Of a stretch of DNA of 64,000 bases, positions 28,451-34,985 are shown one piece after another (within the stretch, counting starts at the first letter, position 1; every line of letters begins with the position of its first letter). Source of the stretch: Actinoplanes sp. L3-i22. Its GTDB lineage: Bacteria > Actinomycetota > Actinomycetes > Mycobacteriales > Micromonosporaceae. Where the stretch lies: the NCBI RefSeq assembly GCF_019704555.1, contig NZ_AP024745.1:10653501-10717500 (forward strand), read 5' to 3'. The notes beneath the pieces were generated by a model. It worked only from the letters and a program-made list of their open reading frames with translations, was not told the origin of the DNA and ran no database searches. A program made the position numbers and the translations under genes.

Positions 28451-29329
28451 TCAGGCGGGCGAGAGCACGATTTCGGCGCGGGCCCGCCCGTCCCGCTCGC
28501 TGACGATCGCCAGCACGTCGCCGGCCGGGTCGAACACCGCGTACGGCCCGTCGATGCCGACGGTGTCGAGCGGGCCACCGTGCCGCAGGATCCGGGTCTC
28601 CTCCTCGGTCGCGATCCGCTGCGGGAACGCGCGCCGGGCCGCCTCGGCCATCGGGAGGGTGACGACGTCGGGGGCGCGCTCCTCGAGTTGCTCCAGGGTG
28701 AGCGCGGTGTCGAGGGTCATCGGGCCGACGGCGGTGCGTCGCAGTGCGGTCAAATGGCCGCCGACCGCGAGGGACGCGCCCAGGTCCCGCGCGATGGCCC
28801 GGATGTAGGTGCCGGAGGAGCAGTCGACGTCCACGTCGACGTCGATCACGTCCCCGTCCGGCCGCCGGATGTCCCGCACGTCGATCTTGTGCACGGTGAC
28901 CCGGCGCGCCGGGATCTCCACGGTCTCGCCGTCCCGGACCAGCTTGTAGGCCCGCTGCCCGTTGATCTTGATGGCGCTGACCGCGCTGGGCACCTGATCG
29001 ATCGCACCGACCTGCACGGCCAGACCCGCCCGGATCGCCTCGTCGGTCACCGCGGCGGTGGACGCGGTCGCGGTCACGTCCCCCTCGGCGTCGTCGGTGA
29101 TCGTCGACTGACCGAGCCGGATCGTGGCGGCATAGCTCTTCCCGGAGCCGATCACGTAGGTGAGCAGGCGGGTCGCCCGATTCACCCCGATGATCAGCAC
29201 TCCGGTCGCCATCGGGTCCAGCGTGCCCCCATGGCCGACCCGCCGCGTCTTCGCCAGCCGCCGAATCCGCGCGACGACGTCGTGCGACGTCATCCCCGGG
29301 CCTTTGTCCACCACAATCAAGCCATCCAC
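28451..29329 (-). CDS. truB: tRNA pseudouridine(55) synthase
   Basis: 292 aa from a GTG. The catalytic aspartate lies in GHGGTLDPMATGVL (about residues 33-46). KSYAATIRLGQSTITDDAEG and SAIKINGQRAYKLVR follow, then a short PUA-like C-terminus. TruB modifies U55 in the T loop of tRNAs and acts as a tRNA folding chaperone. In most relatives it sits between rbfA/nrnA and ribF; here MATE and a repeat-rich gap lie upstream, and signalling genes downstream. Confidence 0.95.
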   Translation of the reverse strand: MDGLIVVDKGPGMTSHDVVARIRRLAKTRRVGHGGTLDPMATGVLIIGVNRATRLLTYVIGSGKSYAATIRLGQSTITDDAEGDVTATASTAAVTDEAIRAGLAVQVGAIDQVPSAVSAIKINGQRAYKLVRDGETVEIPARRVTVHKIDVRDIRRPDGDVIDVDVDVDCSSGTYIRAIARDLGASLAVGGHLTALRRTAVGPMTLDTALTLEQLEERAPDVVTLPMAEAARRAFPQRIATEEETRILRHGGPLDTVGIDGPYAVFDPAGDVLAIVSERDGRARAEIVLSPA

Positions 29330-29379
29330 CGGCTCACCCTATGACTCCGGGTGGTTCATCTTCGCCGCGGGCTTGCCCC

Positions 29380-29518
29380 CTTCAAGATCAAATTCTTTTC
29401 TTTCCTCGGCTGCGGCCAATAACTGATCGTCGCTCCCGCGGGGACCCTTCCGGGCCTCGCAAGGGCGCGGGGCGCCCAGAACACGAGACCCGCAAGGGCG
29501 ACGTCCGTGGGTGGGCGC
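29380..29518 (+). repeat. Dispersed structured repeat, copy 3 (inverted)
   Basis: The same element as 6009-6154 and 16706-16851 in opposite orientation. From 29405 to 29505 it matches copy 2 almost base for base. The AAGATC hairpin end is diverged. Unlike the other copies it does not follow the stop codon of a visible gene; truB starts 50 nt away on the other strand. Confidence 0.8.
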
Positions 29519-29558
29519 GCTTACAAAACCCTAAACCCGTGAATGCCGGCCCATCGGG

Positions 29559-29584
29559 TTATCCACACCAGAGGGTTGTCCACA
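29559..29584 (+). promoter_or_regulatory. Two DnaA boxes in direct orientation
   Basis: TTATCCACA at 29559-29567 and TTGTCCACA at 29576-29584 are exact matches to the two commonest forms of the DnaA-binding 9-mer. They are 17 bp apart start to start. No AT-rich unwinding element and no replication genes are nearby, so a DnaA titration or regulatory site is more likely than an origin. Confidence 0.55.
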
Positions 29585-29683
29585 GGCCGTCTACATGATC
29601 AAGGCCGGCTTCGATAGCGTGATTTCGAGGGCGGGGGAACCCCCGGTGGGCGGGCCCCTGCCTGCGACACGACGGGCCCGACC

Positions 29684-29803
29684 CGCGAGGCCGCGAGCCG
29701 CGAGGCCGCGAGCCGCGAGCCGCGAGGCCGCGAGCCGCGAGGCCGCGAGCCGCGAGGCCGCGAGCCGCGAGGCCGCGAGCCGCGAGGCCGCGAGCCGCGA
29801 GGC
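29684..29803. repeat. 15-bp tandem array (CGCGAGGCCGCGAGC)
   Basis: About eight consecutive copies of CGCGAGGCCGCGAGC, one shortened by an internal deletion. Three-base periodicity keeps frames open, but no ribosome-binding site or plausible protein is present. Confidence 0.8.
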
Positions 29804-29984
29804 CTGTGCGGCGAGTCGCGGGGTGCGCTGTGCCGGCGGCGAGCCGCGGGGTGCGGGGTGCGCGGGGTGCGCGGTAGGCCCGGGACGTGCGGCGTGTGCA
29901 CGGTGCGCGGGGTGTACAGCATGCGCGAGCGCTGGGCCCGAGGTGCGATGCCGACGTGCGCGGGGTGCGCAGAACGCGTGACGT

Positions 29985-30134
29985 GCCAGGGCGCGTGAGG
30001 TGCGCAGCGGCGCGAGGCGCCCGGGGCACGTGAGGTGCGGGGCGCGTGAGGTGCCCGGGGCACGTGAGGTGCGGGCGCGTGAGGTGCGGGCGCGTGAGGT
30101 GCGGGCGCGTGAGGTGCGGGCGCGTGAGGTGCGC
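29985..30134. repeat. 15-bp tandem array (GCGTGAGGTGCGGGC)
   Basis: Five near-exact units end the array at about 30063-30134, preceded by looser units with GGCACGTGAGGTGC. The sequence differs from the first array. The last unit lies about 80 bp before the end of the MATE gene. Confidence 0.8.
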
Positions 30135-30213
30135 AGCGTCGCGCGGGGCGCCGGGGTGCGCAGCGTGCGTGAGGCGCCGGGGTGCGCAGCGTCGCGTGAG
30201 GCGCCGGGTTGGG

Positions 30214-31527
30214 TCAGCGGGTGGCGCCGATGACGGTCCAGCGTGGGGAGCGCCAGCGGGCCACCGTGGCGACCAGCCGGACCAGGACGAACAGGGCCAG
30301 GCCGGCCCAGACCCCGCCGAGGCCGAGGTCCAGCGCGTAGGCCAGCCAGATCATCGGCAGGAAGCCGAGCAGCGCCCCGGCCACCGTCGTGGTCCGCAGG
30401 TAGGCGACGTCGCCGGCGCCGATCAGCACCCCGTCCAGGGCGTAGACCACCCCGGCGAACGGGAGCAGCCCGACGAACCACGGCCAGATCACCGCGGTCT
30501 GGTCCCGCACCGACGGATCACCGGTGAACCAGCCGGGGATCACCGACGCGCCGGCCGCGACCAGGCCGGCGAAGACGACCGCGGCCACCCCGCCGGCGAT
30601 GGTGACCCGCCGGGCCACGTCCCGGGCCTGGTCCACGTCGCCGGCGCCGAGGGCCGCCCCGACCAGGGACTGGGCGGCGATCGCCACCGCGTCCAGGACG
30701 AGCGCGGCGAAGAACCAGAGCTGCAGCGCGATCTGGTGGGCACCGACCGCGGCCACCCCGAAACGGGACGCGACCGCGGTCGCGGAGAGGAAGCAGATCT
30801 GGAACGCGGCGCCCCGGACCAGCAGGTCCCGGCCGAGCACCACCTGCCGGGCGATCACCGACGGCACCGGGCGCAGCTGCCGGGTCTCGCGGATCAGCGC
30901 CCACAGGAACAGGCCGCCGCCGACCGACTGCGCGGTCACGTTGGCGATCGCGGACCCGGTCAGGCCCAGCCCGAGCGGGTAGACCAGCACCGGGCAGAGG
31001 ATCGCCGAGAGCACGTTGGCGCCGAGCACGATGAACAGCGGCCGGCGGGTGTCCTGCACGCCGCGCATCCAGCCGTTCCCGGCGGCGGCGAGCATCAGGC
31101 CGGGGACGCCGAGGACGGCGATCCGCAGCCAGCCGGCGGCGGCGTCGGCGGTCGCCGGGGCACCGGCCAGCGCGTGCGCGACCGGACCGGCGAAGATCGT
31201 GCCGAGCAGGACCAGCAGCAGGCCCATGCCGAGCGCCAGCCAGGATGCCTGGACGCCCTCGGCGACGGCGGCCGGGCGGTCACCCGCGCCGAACCGGCGG
31301 GCGGCGCGGCCGGTCGTCCCGTACGCCATCAGGGTGCCGAACCACACGGCGACCGACATCACCGTGCCCCCGACCGCGACGGCGGCGAGTGGGACCGGCC
31401 CGAGATGGCCGACGACGGCGGTGTCCACCAGCACGTACAGCGGCTCGGCGGCGAGCACCACGAGCGCGGGCAGGGCGAGCTTGGCGATCTGACGGGAACC
31501 AGCGGACGACTGGGCAGACGGGCTCAT
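30214..31527 (-). CDS. MATE-family efflux transporter (DinF-like)
   Basis: 437 aa from the ATG at 31527, with about twelve membrane segments in two homologous halves. The first half starts IAKLALPALVVLAAEPLYVLVDTAVVGHLG, a DinF-type MATE signature (LADTAIVGHLG in relatives). The second has AVGAHQIALQLWFFAALVLDAVAIAAQ. Such transporters exchange Na+ or H+ for cationic drugs or metabolites. It lies downstream of a 29-aa ORF and, further up, nrnA, as in several actinobacterial translation clusters. Confidence 0.93.
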   Translation of the reverse strand: MSPSAQSSAGSRQIAKLALPALVVLAAEPLYVLVDTAVVGHLGPVPLAAVAVGGTVMSVAVWFGTLMAYGTTGRAARRFGAGDRPAAVAEGVQASWLALGMGLLLVLLGTIFAGPVAHALAGAPATADAAAGWLRIAVLGVPGLMLAAAGNGWMRGVQDTRRPLFIVLGANVLSAILCPVLVYPLGLGLTGSAIANVTAQSVGGGLFLWALIRETRQLRPVPSVIARQVVLGRDLLVRGAAFQICFLSATAVASRFGVAAVGAHQIALQLWFFAALVLDAVAIAAQSLVGAALGAGDVDQARDVARRVTIAGGVAAVVFAGLVAAGASVIPGWFTGDPSVRDQTAVIWPWFVGLLPFAGVVYALDGVLIGAGDVAYLRTTTVAGALLGFLPMIWLAYALDLGLGGVWAGLALFVLVRLVATVARWRSPRWTVIGATR

Positions 31528-31584
31528 GGTGTCCCATGATGCCCGCCCAGTCGTAAGGGTCACAAGAGGGTCTGGGGCCTTACC

Positions 31585-31674
31585 CTACTGACGCGTGTCC
31601 AGCGAGGTCTGCAGCGCGCGGCGGGCCTGCTCACGGGCGTCTTCGGTGGGCTGGGGCTTCGGCTTGGCAGCCAT
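31585..31674 (-). CDS. Predicted 29-aa protein
   Basis: A short frame from the ATG at 31674 with AAGGA seven bases upstream. The product begins MAAKPKPQPTEDAREQARRA and ends SLDTRQ: a Pro/Lys-rich start and a charged helix. No family is recognised. It precedes the MATE gene (58-nt gap) and may be a microprotein or leader peptide. The good ribosome-binding site and sensible composition support it; the tiny length is the main doubt. Confidence 0.5.
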   Translation of the reverse strand: MAAKPKPQPTEDAREQARRALQTSLDTRQ

Positions 31675-31983
31675 CTGAGGTTCCTTCCACGGTGTGGTGT
31701 GGGCGCTCACGCCTGCGGAGCGCCCCGAATCGGTCGAGCGGGCGTCACAGAGGCCGGTCCGGGATCGCCGGACGCATGGCGGGGTGACGCGACCCGAGGC
31801 GGTGACCTCGGGCGGCTCGCGGTCTCGCGGAAGGCGGAAGGTGTCAGCCGCGCAAAACCAAATCACCGTTCAGGAACCAAACTAACGTTCAATCAACCCA
31901 TCGCACGGACGGTTCCCGCGATCCGGGAAGAAAAGAAGGGGGCCGCCCTTTCGGGCGACCCCCTATGAGCTGTTGAAACAGCG
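31675..31983. other. 309-bp gap upstream of the 29-aa ORF
   Basis: No gene is evident. The nrnA terminator hairpin lies at 31936-31965. The rest has moderate GC near 31850-31930 (AACCAAATCACC, AACTAACGTTCAATC), which is probably the promoter of the 29-aa ORF/MATE unit. I cannot place a convincing -10/-35. Confidence 0.5.
31936..31965 (-). terminator. nrnA terminator
   Basis: On the minus strand AGGGGGTCGCCCG and CGGGCGGCCCCCT form a stem with one mismatch and a 2-4-nt AA loop, followed by TTCTTTTCTT. This is a good intrinsic terminator about 20 nt downstream of the nrnA stop. Confidence 0.8.
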
Positions 31984-33003
31984 TCAATTCAGGTAATCGT
32001 CAAGTAGCCGACGCACGGTGTCCACCACGTCGGTCGGCTCCCCAAATCCGGTGAAACCGGCCGCCAGGCGGTGACCTCCGCCACCCTGCGAGATGGCCAG
32101 GCGGCTCACGTCGACCGCGCCCTTGCTCCGCAGGGACACCGCCCACTCCCGCTCGGCCACCTGCTTCACCAGCAGCGTGACGTCCGCCTCGGCGACCGAG
32201 CGGACCGGGTCGATCAGCGTGTCCAGCACGTACGGCGGCTGCTCGTGCCGGTCCAGGTCGGCCAGCGTGGCGTAGGTCCAGACCAGGCCGCGCCCACCGG
32301 CCGCGGCCGGCTCCAGCACCGCCCGGCCGAGCACCTCGCCGGTCAGCTTCATCGCCCCGAACGGGCGGCTGTCGAAGATCCGGCGGGAGATGTCCCCGGG
32401 CCGCAGCCCGGTCGCGATCAGCCGGCCGGCCAGCTCGTGCACCGCCACCGTGGTCGAGTTGAACTTGAACGACCCGGTGTCGGTGGCCAGCGCCACGTAG
32501 AAGCACTCGGCGATCTCCGCGTCCAGCGGCACCCCGAGCCGGGTGATCAGCTGCTCGGCGAGCACCGAGGTGGCCGCGGCGTGCGGATCCACCAGACGGA
32601 TCGTGCCGAAGCCGGTGTTCGACGCGTGGTGGTCGAGCACCACGCTGACCGGTGCGGCCGCGACCCGGCCGACGAGGCCGCCCAGGCGCGACTCGGCGGC
32701 CACGTCGAAGACCAGGACCAGCGCCGGGTCGAGGTAGGCGTCCGGTTCCGGCACCAGCAGATCAACACCCGGGAGCTCGGTGTACGGCGTCGGCACGCGG
32801 AACTCGCCCGGAAACGTCGCCCGGACCCCGGTGAACCCCAGTCGCCGCAGCCCCAGGCCGAACCCGAGCATGCTGCCGAGCGCGTCCCCGTCCGGGCTGA
32901 CGTGGCAGATCAGCTGGATCTCGGCGTCGCCGCCGAGCGCGCGGACCGCCGCGACGGCGGCGTCCCACTGCTCGGCGGCGGGCTCGGTCGGGGCACTCGT
33001 CAC
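31984..33003 (-). CDS. nrnA: Bifunctional oligoribonuclease / pAp phosphatase NrnA (DHH family)
   Basis: 339 aa. DHH-phosphoesterase motifs: HVSPDGDALGS (about 34-44), VFDVAAESR, DHHASN (about 122-127) and the DHHA1 GGGGHRLAAG near the C-terminus. The enzyme degrades nano-RNA and converts 3'-phosphoadenosine-5'-phosphate to AMP. The start overlaps the rbfA stop by 4 nt (GTGA), indicating coupling in the translation operon. Confidence 0.93.
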   Translation of the reverse strand: MTSAPTEPAAEQWDAAVAAVRALGGDAEIQLICHVSPDGDALGSMLGFGLGLRRLGFTGVRATFPGEFRVPTPYTELPGVDLLVPEPDAYLDPALVLVFDVAAESRLGGLVGRVAAAPVSVVLDHHASNTGFGTIRLVDPHAAATSVLAEQLITRLGVPLDAEIAECFYVALATDTGSFKFNSTTVAVHELAGRLIATGLRPGDISRRIFDSRPFGAMKLTGEVLGRAVLEPAAAGGRGLVWTYATLADLDRHEQPPYVLDTLIDPVRSVAEADVTLLVKQVAEREWAVSLRSKGAVDVSRLAISQGGGGHRLAAGFTGFGEPTDVVDTVRRLLDDYLN

Positions 33004-33467
33004 CCGAGGTCCTCGCGGGCACCGACCCGCTCGGCCTCGTCCTCGTCCTCCGGCTCCTCGGCCTTGTACGGGTCCGGGTCGCCGGCATATTCCTTGCCGG
33101 CCGCGAGCCGGTGGACCTCTTCGTCCCGGTGCCGCGCGGCCGCCAGCAGGTCGTCGATCTCCTTGACGTTGTCCAGCACGTTGTCCGCCTTGAACGCCAG
33201 GCTCGGCGAGTGCCGCAGCCCCAGTGCATGGCCTACCCGGGTGCGCAGCATGCCCTTCGCGCTCTCCAGCGCCGCGGCCGTCGAGGCCTGCTCGGTCGCA
33301 TCGCCCAGCACGGTGTAGAACACGGTCGCCTCACGGAGGTCACCGGTGATCCGGGCGTCCGTGACCGTCACCATGCCGAGGCGGGGATCCTTGATCTCCC
33401 GCACCAGCGAGGCCACCAGCTCACGAACACGCTCCGCGTGCCGTCGCGTCTTGGCCGGATCCGACAT
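33000..33467 (-). CDS. rbfA: Ribosome-binding factor A
   Basis: 155 aa from the ATG at 33467, with GGAGGT seven bases upstream. The KH-like core has RVRELVASLVREIKDPRLG and FYTVLGD. A C-terminal acidic tail (AEEPEDEDEAERVGARED) is an actinobacterial feature. RbfA helps 30S subunit maturation at the 5' end of 16S rRNA. It sits between ylxP and nrnA. Confidence 0.95.
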   Translation of the reverse strand: MSDPAKTRRHAERVRELVASLVREIKDPRLGMVTVTDARITGDLREATVFYTVLGDATEQASTAAALESAKGMLRTRVGHALGLRHSPSLAFKADNVLDNVKEIDDLLAAARHRDEEVHRLAAGKEYAGDPDPYKAEEPEDEDEAERVGAREDLG

Positions 33468-33545
33468 CTCGCCCACCTCCGACTGTGTAACCCGCGGGTC
33501 AAACCTGCCCCGCCCTTAACTGCTGAAGCCTACCTACCCCGGATT

Positions 33546-33839
33546 TCAGTCGTCGTCGCCGTAAAGGCGGCGCTTGACCGACAACAACTCGATTTCCGGG
33601 CGGCCGGCCATCTGGTGCTCGCACGTGTCGATCACCGCGCGGGCCTGAGCCGGGTCGGGGGCGACGACGGCCACCCCGATCTGTGCCCGGCCGTGCAGGT
33701 CGTGGAAACCCACCTCGGCCGCGCTCACCTCGAACTTCTTCAGCATCGCGATGATCGGGCGGACATACGAGCGCTTCTGCTTCAGCGATTGGGCGTCACC
33801 GGGCAGGAGCAGGTCGAAAACTGCGGTCTCGGTATACAT
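33546..33839 (-). CDS. YlxP-like DUF503 protein
   Basis: 97 aa, the family's usual length. Landmarks are the N-terminal VFDLLLPGDAQSLKQKRSYVRPII and the Asp-rich GDDD end. DUF503/YlxP proteins are encoded between infB and rbfA in many bacteria and are linked to ribosome maturation by context, with little direct biochemistry. Here a tRNA-methyltransferase-like gene is inserted between it and infB. Confidence 0.92.
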   Translation of the reverse strand: MYTETAVFDLLLPGDAQSLKQKRSYVRPIIAMLKKFEVSAAEVGFHDLHGRAQIGVAVVAPDPAQARAVIDTCEHQMAGRPEIELLSVKRRLYGDDD

Positions 33840-33873
33840 CAGCGGGAAAGATTACGCCGCCTTACCGCCCTGG

Positions 33874-34899
33874 TCAGCCCCTTTTCCGGGCGACGATGAC
33901 ATCGCGCTCGATGCCCTGGTCCACGCGGTGCTCGAAGTAGCCGTGGTCGACCAGCTCCAGACCGGCGGCGAACAGGATGTCCTCGGCCAGCTCGCGCCGG
34001 GCGACCTTGGTGTTCCAGGACAGGCCGATCGCGCCGCCCGGGCGCAGCAGCGGCAGCCACTCCGGCATGGCCCGCTCCAGCAGGTCCAGCGGGCGCCGGG
34101 AGATGCCGCCGGCGTCGTCGTAGGAGCCGTGCGCCACCCCGTACGGCAGGTCGGCGACCAGCACGTCGGCGATGTTGCCGCGGATCAGCCCGTCCAGCGC
34201 GGTGGTGTCGGCGTGCAGCACGGTCAGCTTCTGCACCGCGCCGGCCTTGTGGTCGTCCTTGCTGGCCGCCATGGTCACCTCGAGGCGGCGCGCGGCCTTG
34301 CGGCCCTGGCGGCGCATCGGGACCAGGTCGGCGGTGTGCTTGAGCCGCTTGCGCTTGAGCCAGGTCTGCAGGAACAGCTTGTACGCCTCGACGTCCTTGC
34401 CGTCGATCTCCACGCCGATCGCGTCGTAGCCGTACATCAGGGCCTGGTTGAGGGTGGTCCCCCGGCCGCACAGCGGGTCGAGCACGGTGAGGTGGCCGTC
34501 CAGCATCCGGTCGGCGGAGGCGGAGGCGAGCAGGGTCAGGTTCAGCACCAGCTTGGTGAACTGCTCGTTGGTCTTGCCGGCGTACTTCGGGATGGTGATC
34601 AGGTCGCTGTCGTAGCAGGCCAGCGGGTTGAGCGCGAGCGGGCGCAGCAGATCCCCCTCGACCAGCTCGAAGAGCGCGTACGCCGAGGAGAGGTTGGAGA
34701 CGAACGCGATGTCCCGGGGGGTCAGCTCGGCGGTGAACGTCACGTACTCCACCCCGCCGATCTCGGCGACCTCGATCTCCGTCAGCTCACTGGAGAGCAC
34801 GGTGGCGAACGAGGCCAGCTCCGCCCGGGAGATGCGGGACGCCTGGTCGGCGTAGACGCGATTGGCGGACGGGGCGAGCAGCATGGCGTAGCGGGACAT
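33874..34899 (-). CDS. TRM11-type SAM-dependent RNA methyltransferase
   Basis: 341 aa from the ATG at 34899. The SAM-binding motif is LDPLCGRGTTLNQALMYG, and the catalytic motif is ADLPYGVAHG (DLPYG instead of DPPY). The N-terminal half resembles the THUMP-like part of Trm11-family enzymes. It probably methylates the N2 of a guanosine in tRNA or rRNA. The location between infB and ylxP supports a translation role. It is preceded by the infB terminator, so it may use its own promoter. Confidence 0.82.
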   Translation of the reverse strand: MSRYAMLLAPSANRVYADQASRISRAELASFATVLSSELTEIEVAEIGGVEYVTFTAELTPRDIAFVSNLSSAYALFELVEGDLLRPLALNPLACYDSDLITIPKYAGKTNEQFTKLVLNLTLLASASADRMLDGHLTVLDPLCGRGTTLNQALMYGYDAIGVEIDGKDVEAYKLFLQTWLKRKRLKHTADLVPMRRQGRKAARRLEVTMAASKDDHKAGAVQKLTVLHADTTALDGLIRGNIADVLVADLPYGVAHGSYDDAGGISRRPLDLLERAMPEWLPLLRPGGAIGLSWNTKVARRELAEDILFAAGLELVDHGYFEHRVDQGIERDVIVARKRG

Positions 34900-34940
34900 C
34901 CGTCCATCCTCCCAGCAGGCGCCCGGCCCCTGGAAAAGGG

Positions 34941-34972
34941 GCGGCCCCCGACGGAAATCCGCCGGGGGCCGC
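34941..34972 (-). terminator. infB terminator
   Basis: GCGGCCCCC (34941-34949) pairs with GGGGGCCGC (34964-34972), with an inner CGG/CCG step. It is 14 nt downstream of the infB stop. There is only a weak U tract on the minus strand (CCTTTTCC), so it may be partly leaky. Confidence 0.7.
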
Positions 34973-34985
34973 CGAAAGCCGGGGA

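Larger units (their letters stand above)
29330..30213. other. 884-bp repeat-rich non-coding stretch between truB and the MATE gene
   Basis: No credible gene is present; long open frames exist only because the tandem units are multiples of three. In order it holds repeat copy 3 (29380-29518), two exact DnaA boxes (29559-29584), a 15-bp CGCGAGGCCGCGAGC array (29684-29803), a GTGCGC/GGGGTGCG-rich stretch, and a second 15-bp array (about 29985-30134). It is much longer than other gaps in this otherwise compact window. Confidence 0.75.

Noticed and set aside
29559..29584. Chromosomal origin of replication
   Set aside because: Only two DnaA boxes, no AT-rich unwinding element, and no dnaA, dnaN or gidA/parAB nearby.
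29684..30134. Possible CRISPR array
   Set aside because: The units are contiguous 15-mers without unique spacers, and no cas genes are present.
29559..30233. Open frames of 77-497 codons through the 29.6-30.2 kb arrays, including one running into the MATE gene antisense
   Set aside because: The frames stay open because the tandem units are 15 bp; products are simple REAAS/GVRCG repeats with no ribosome-binding site.
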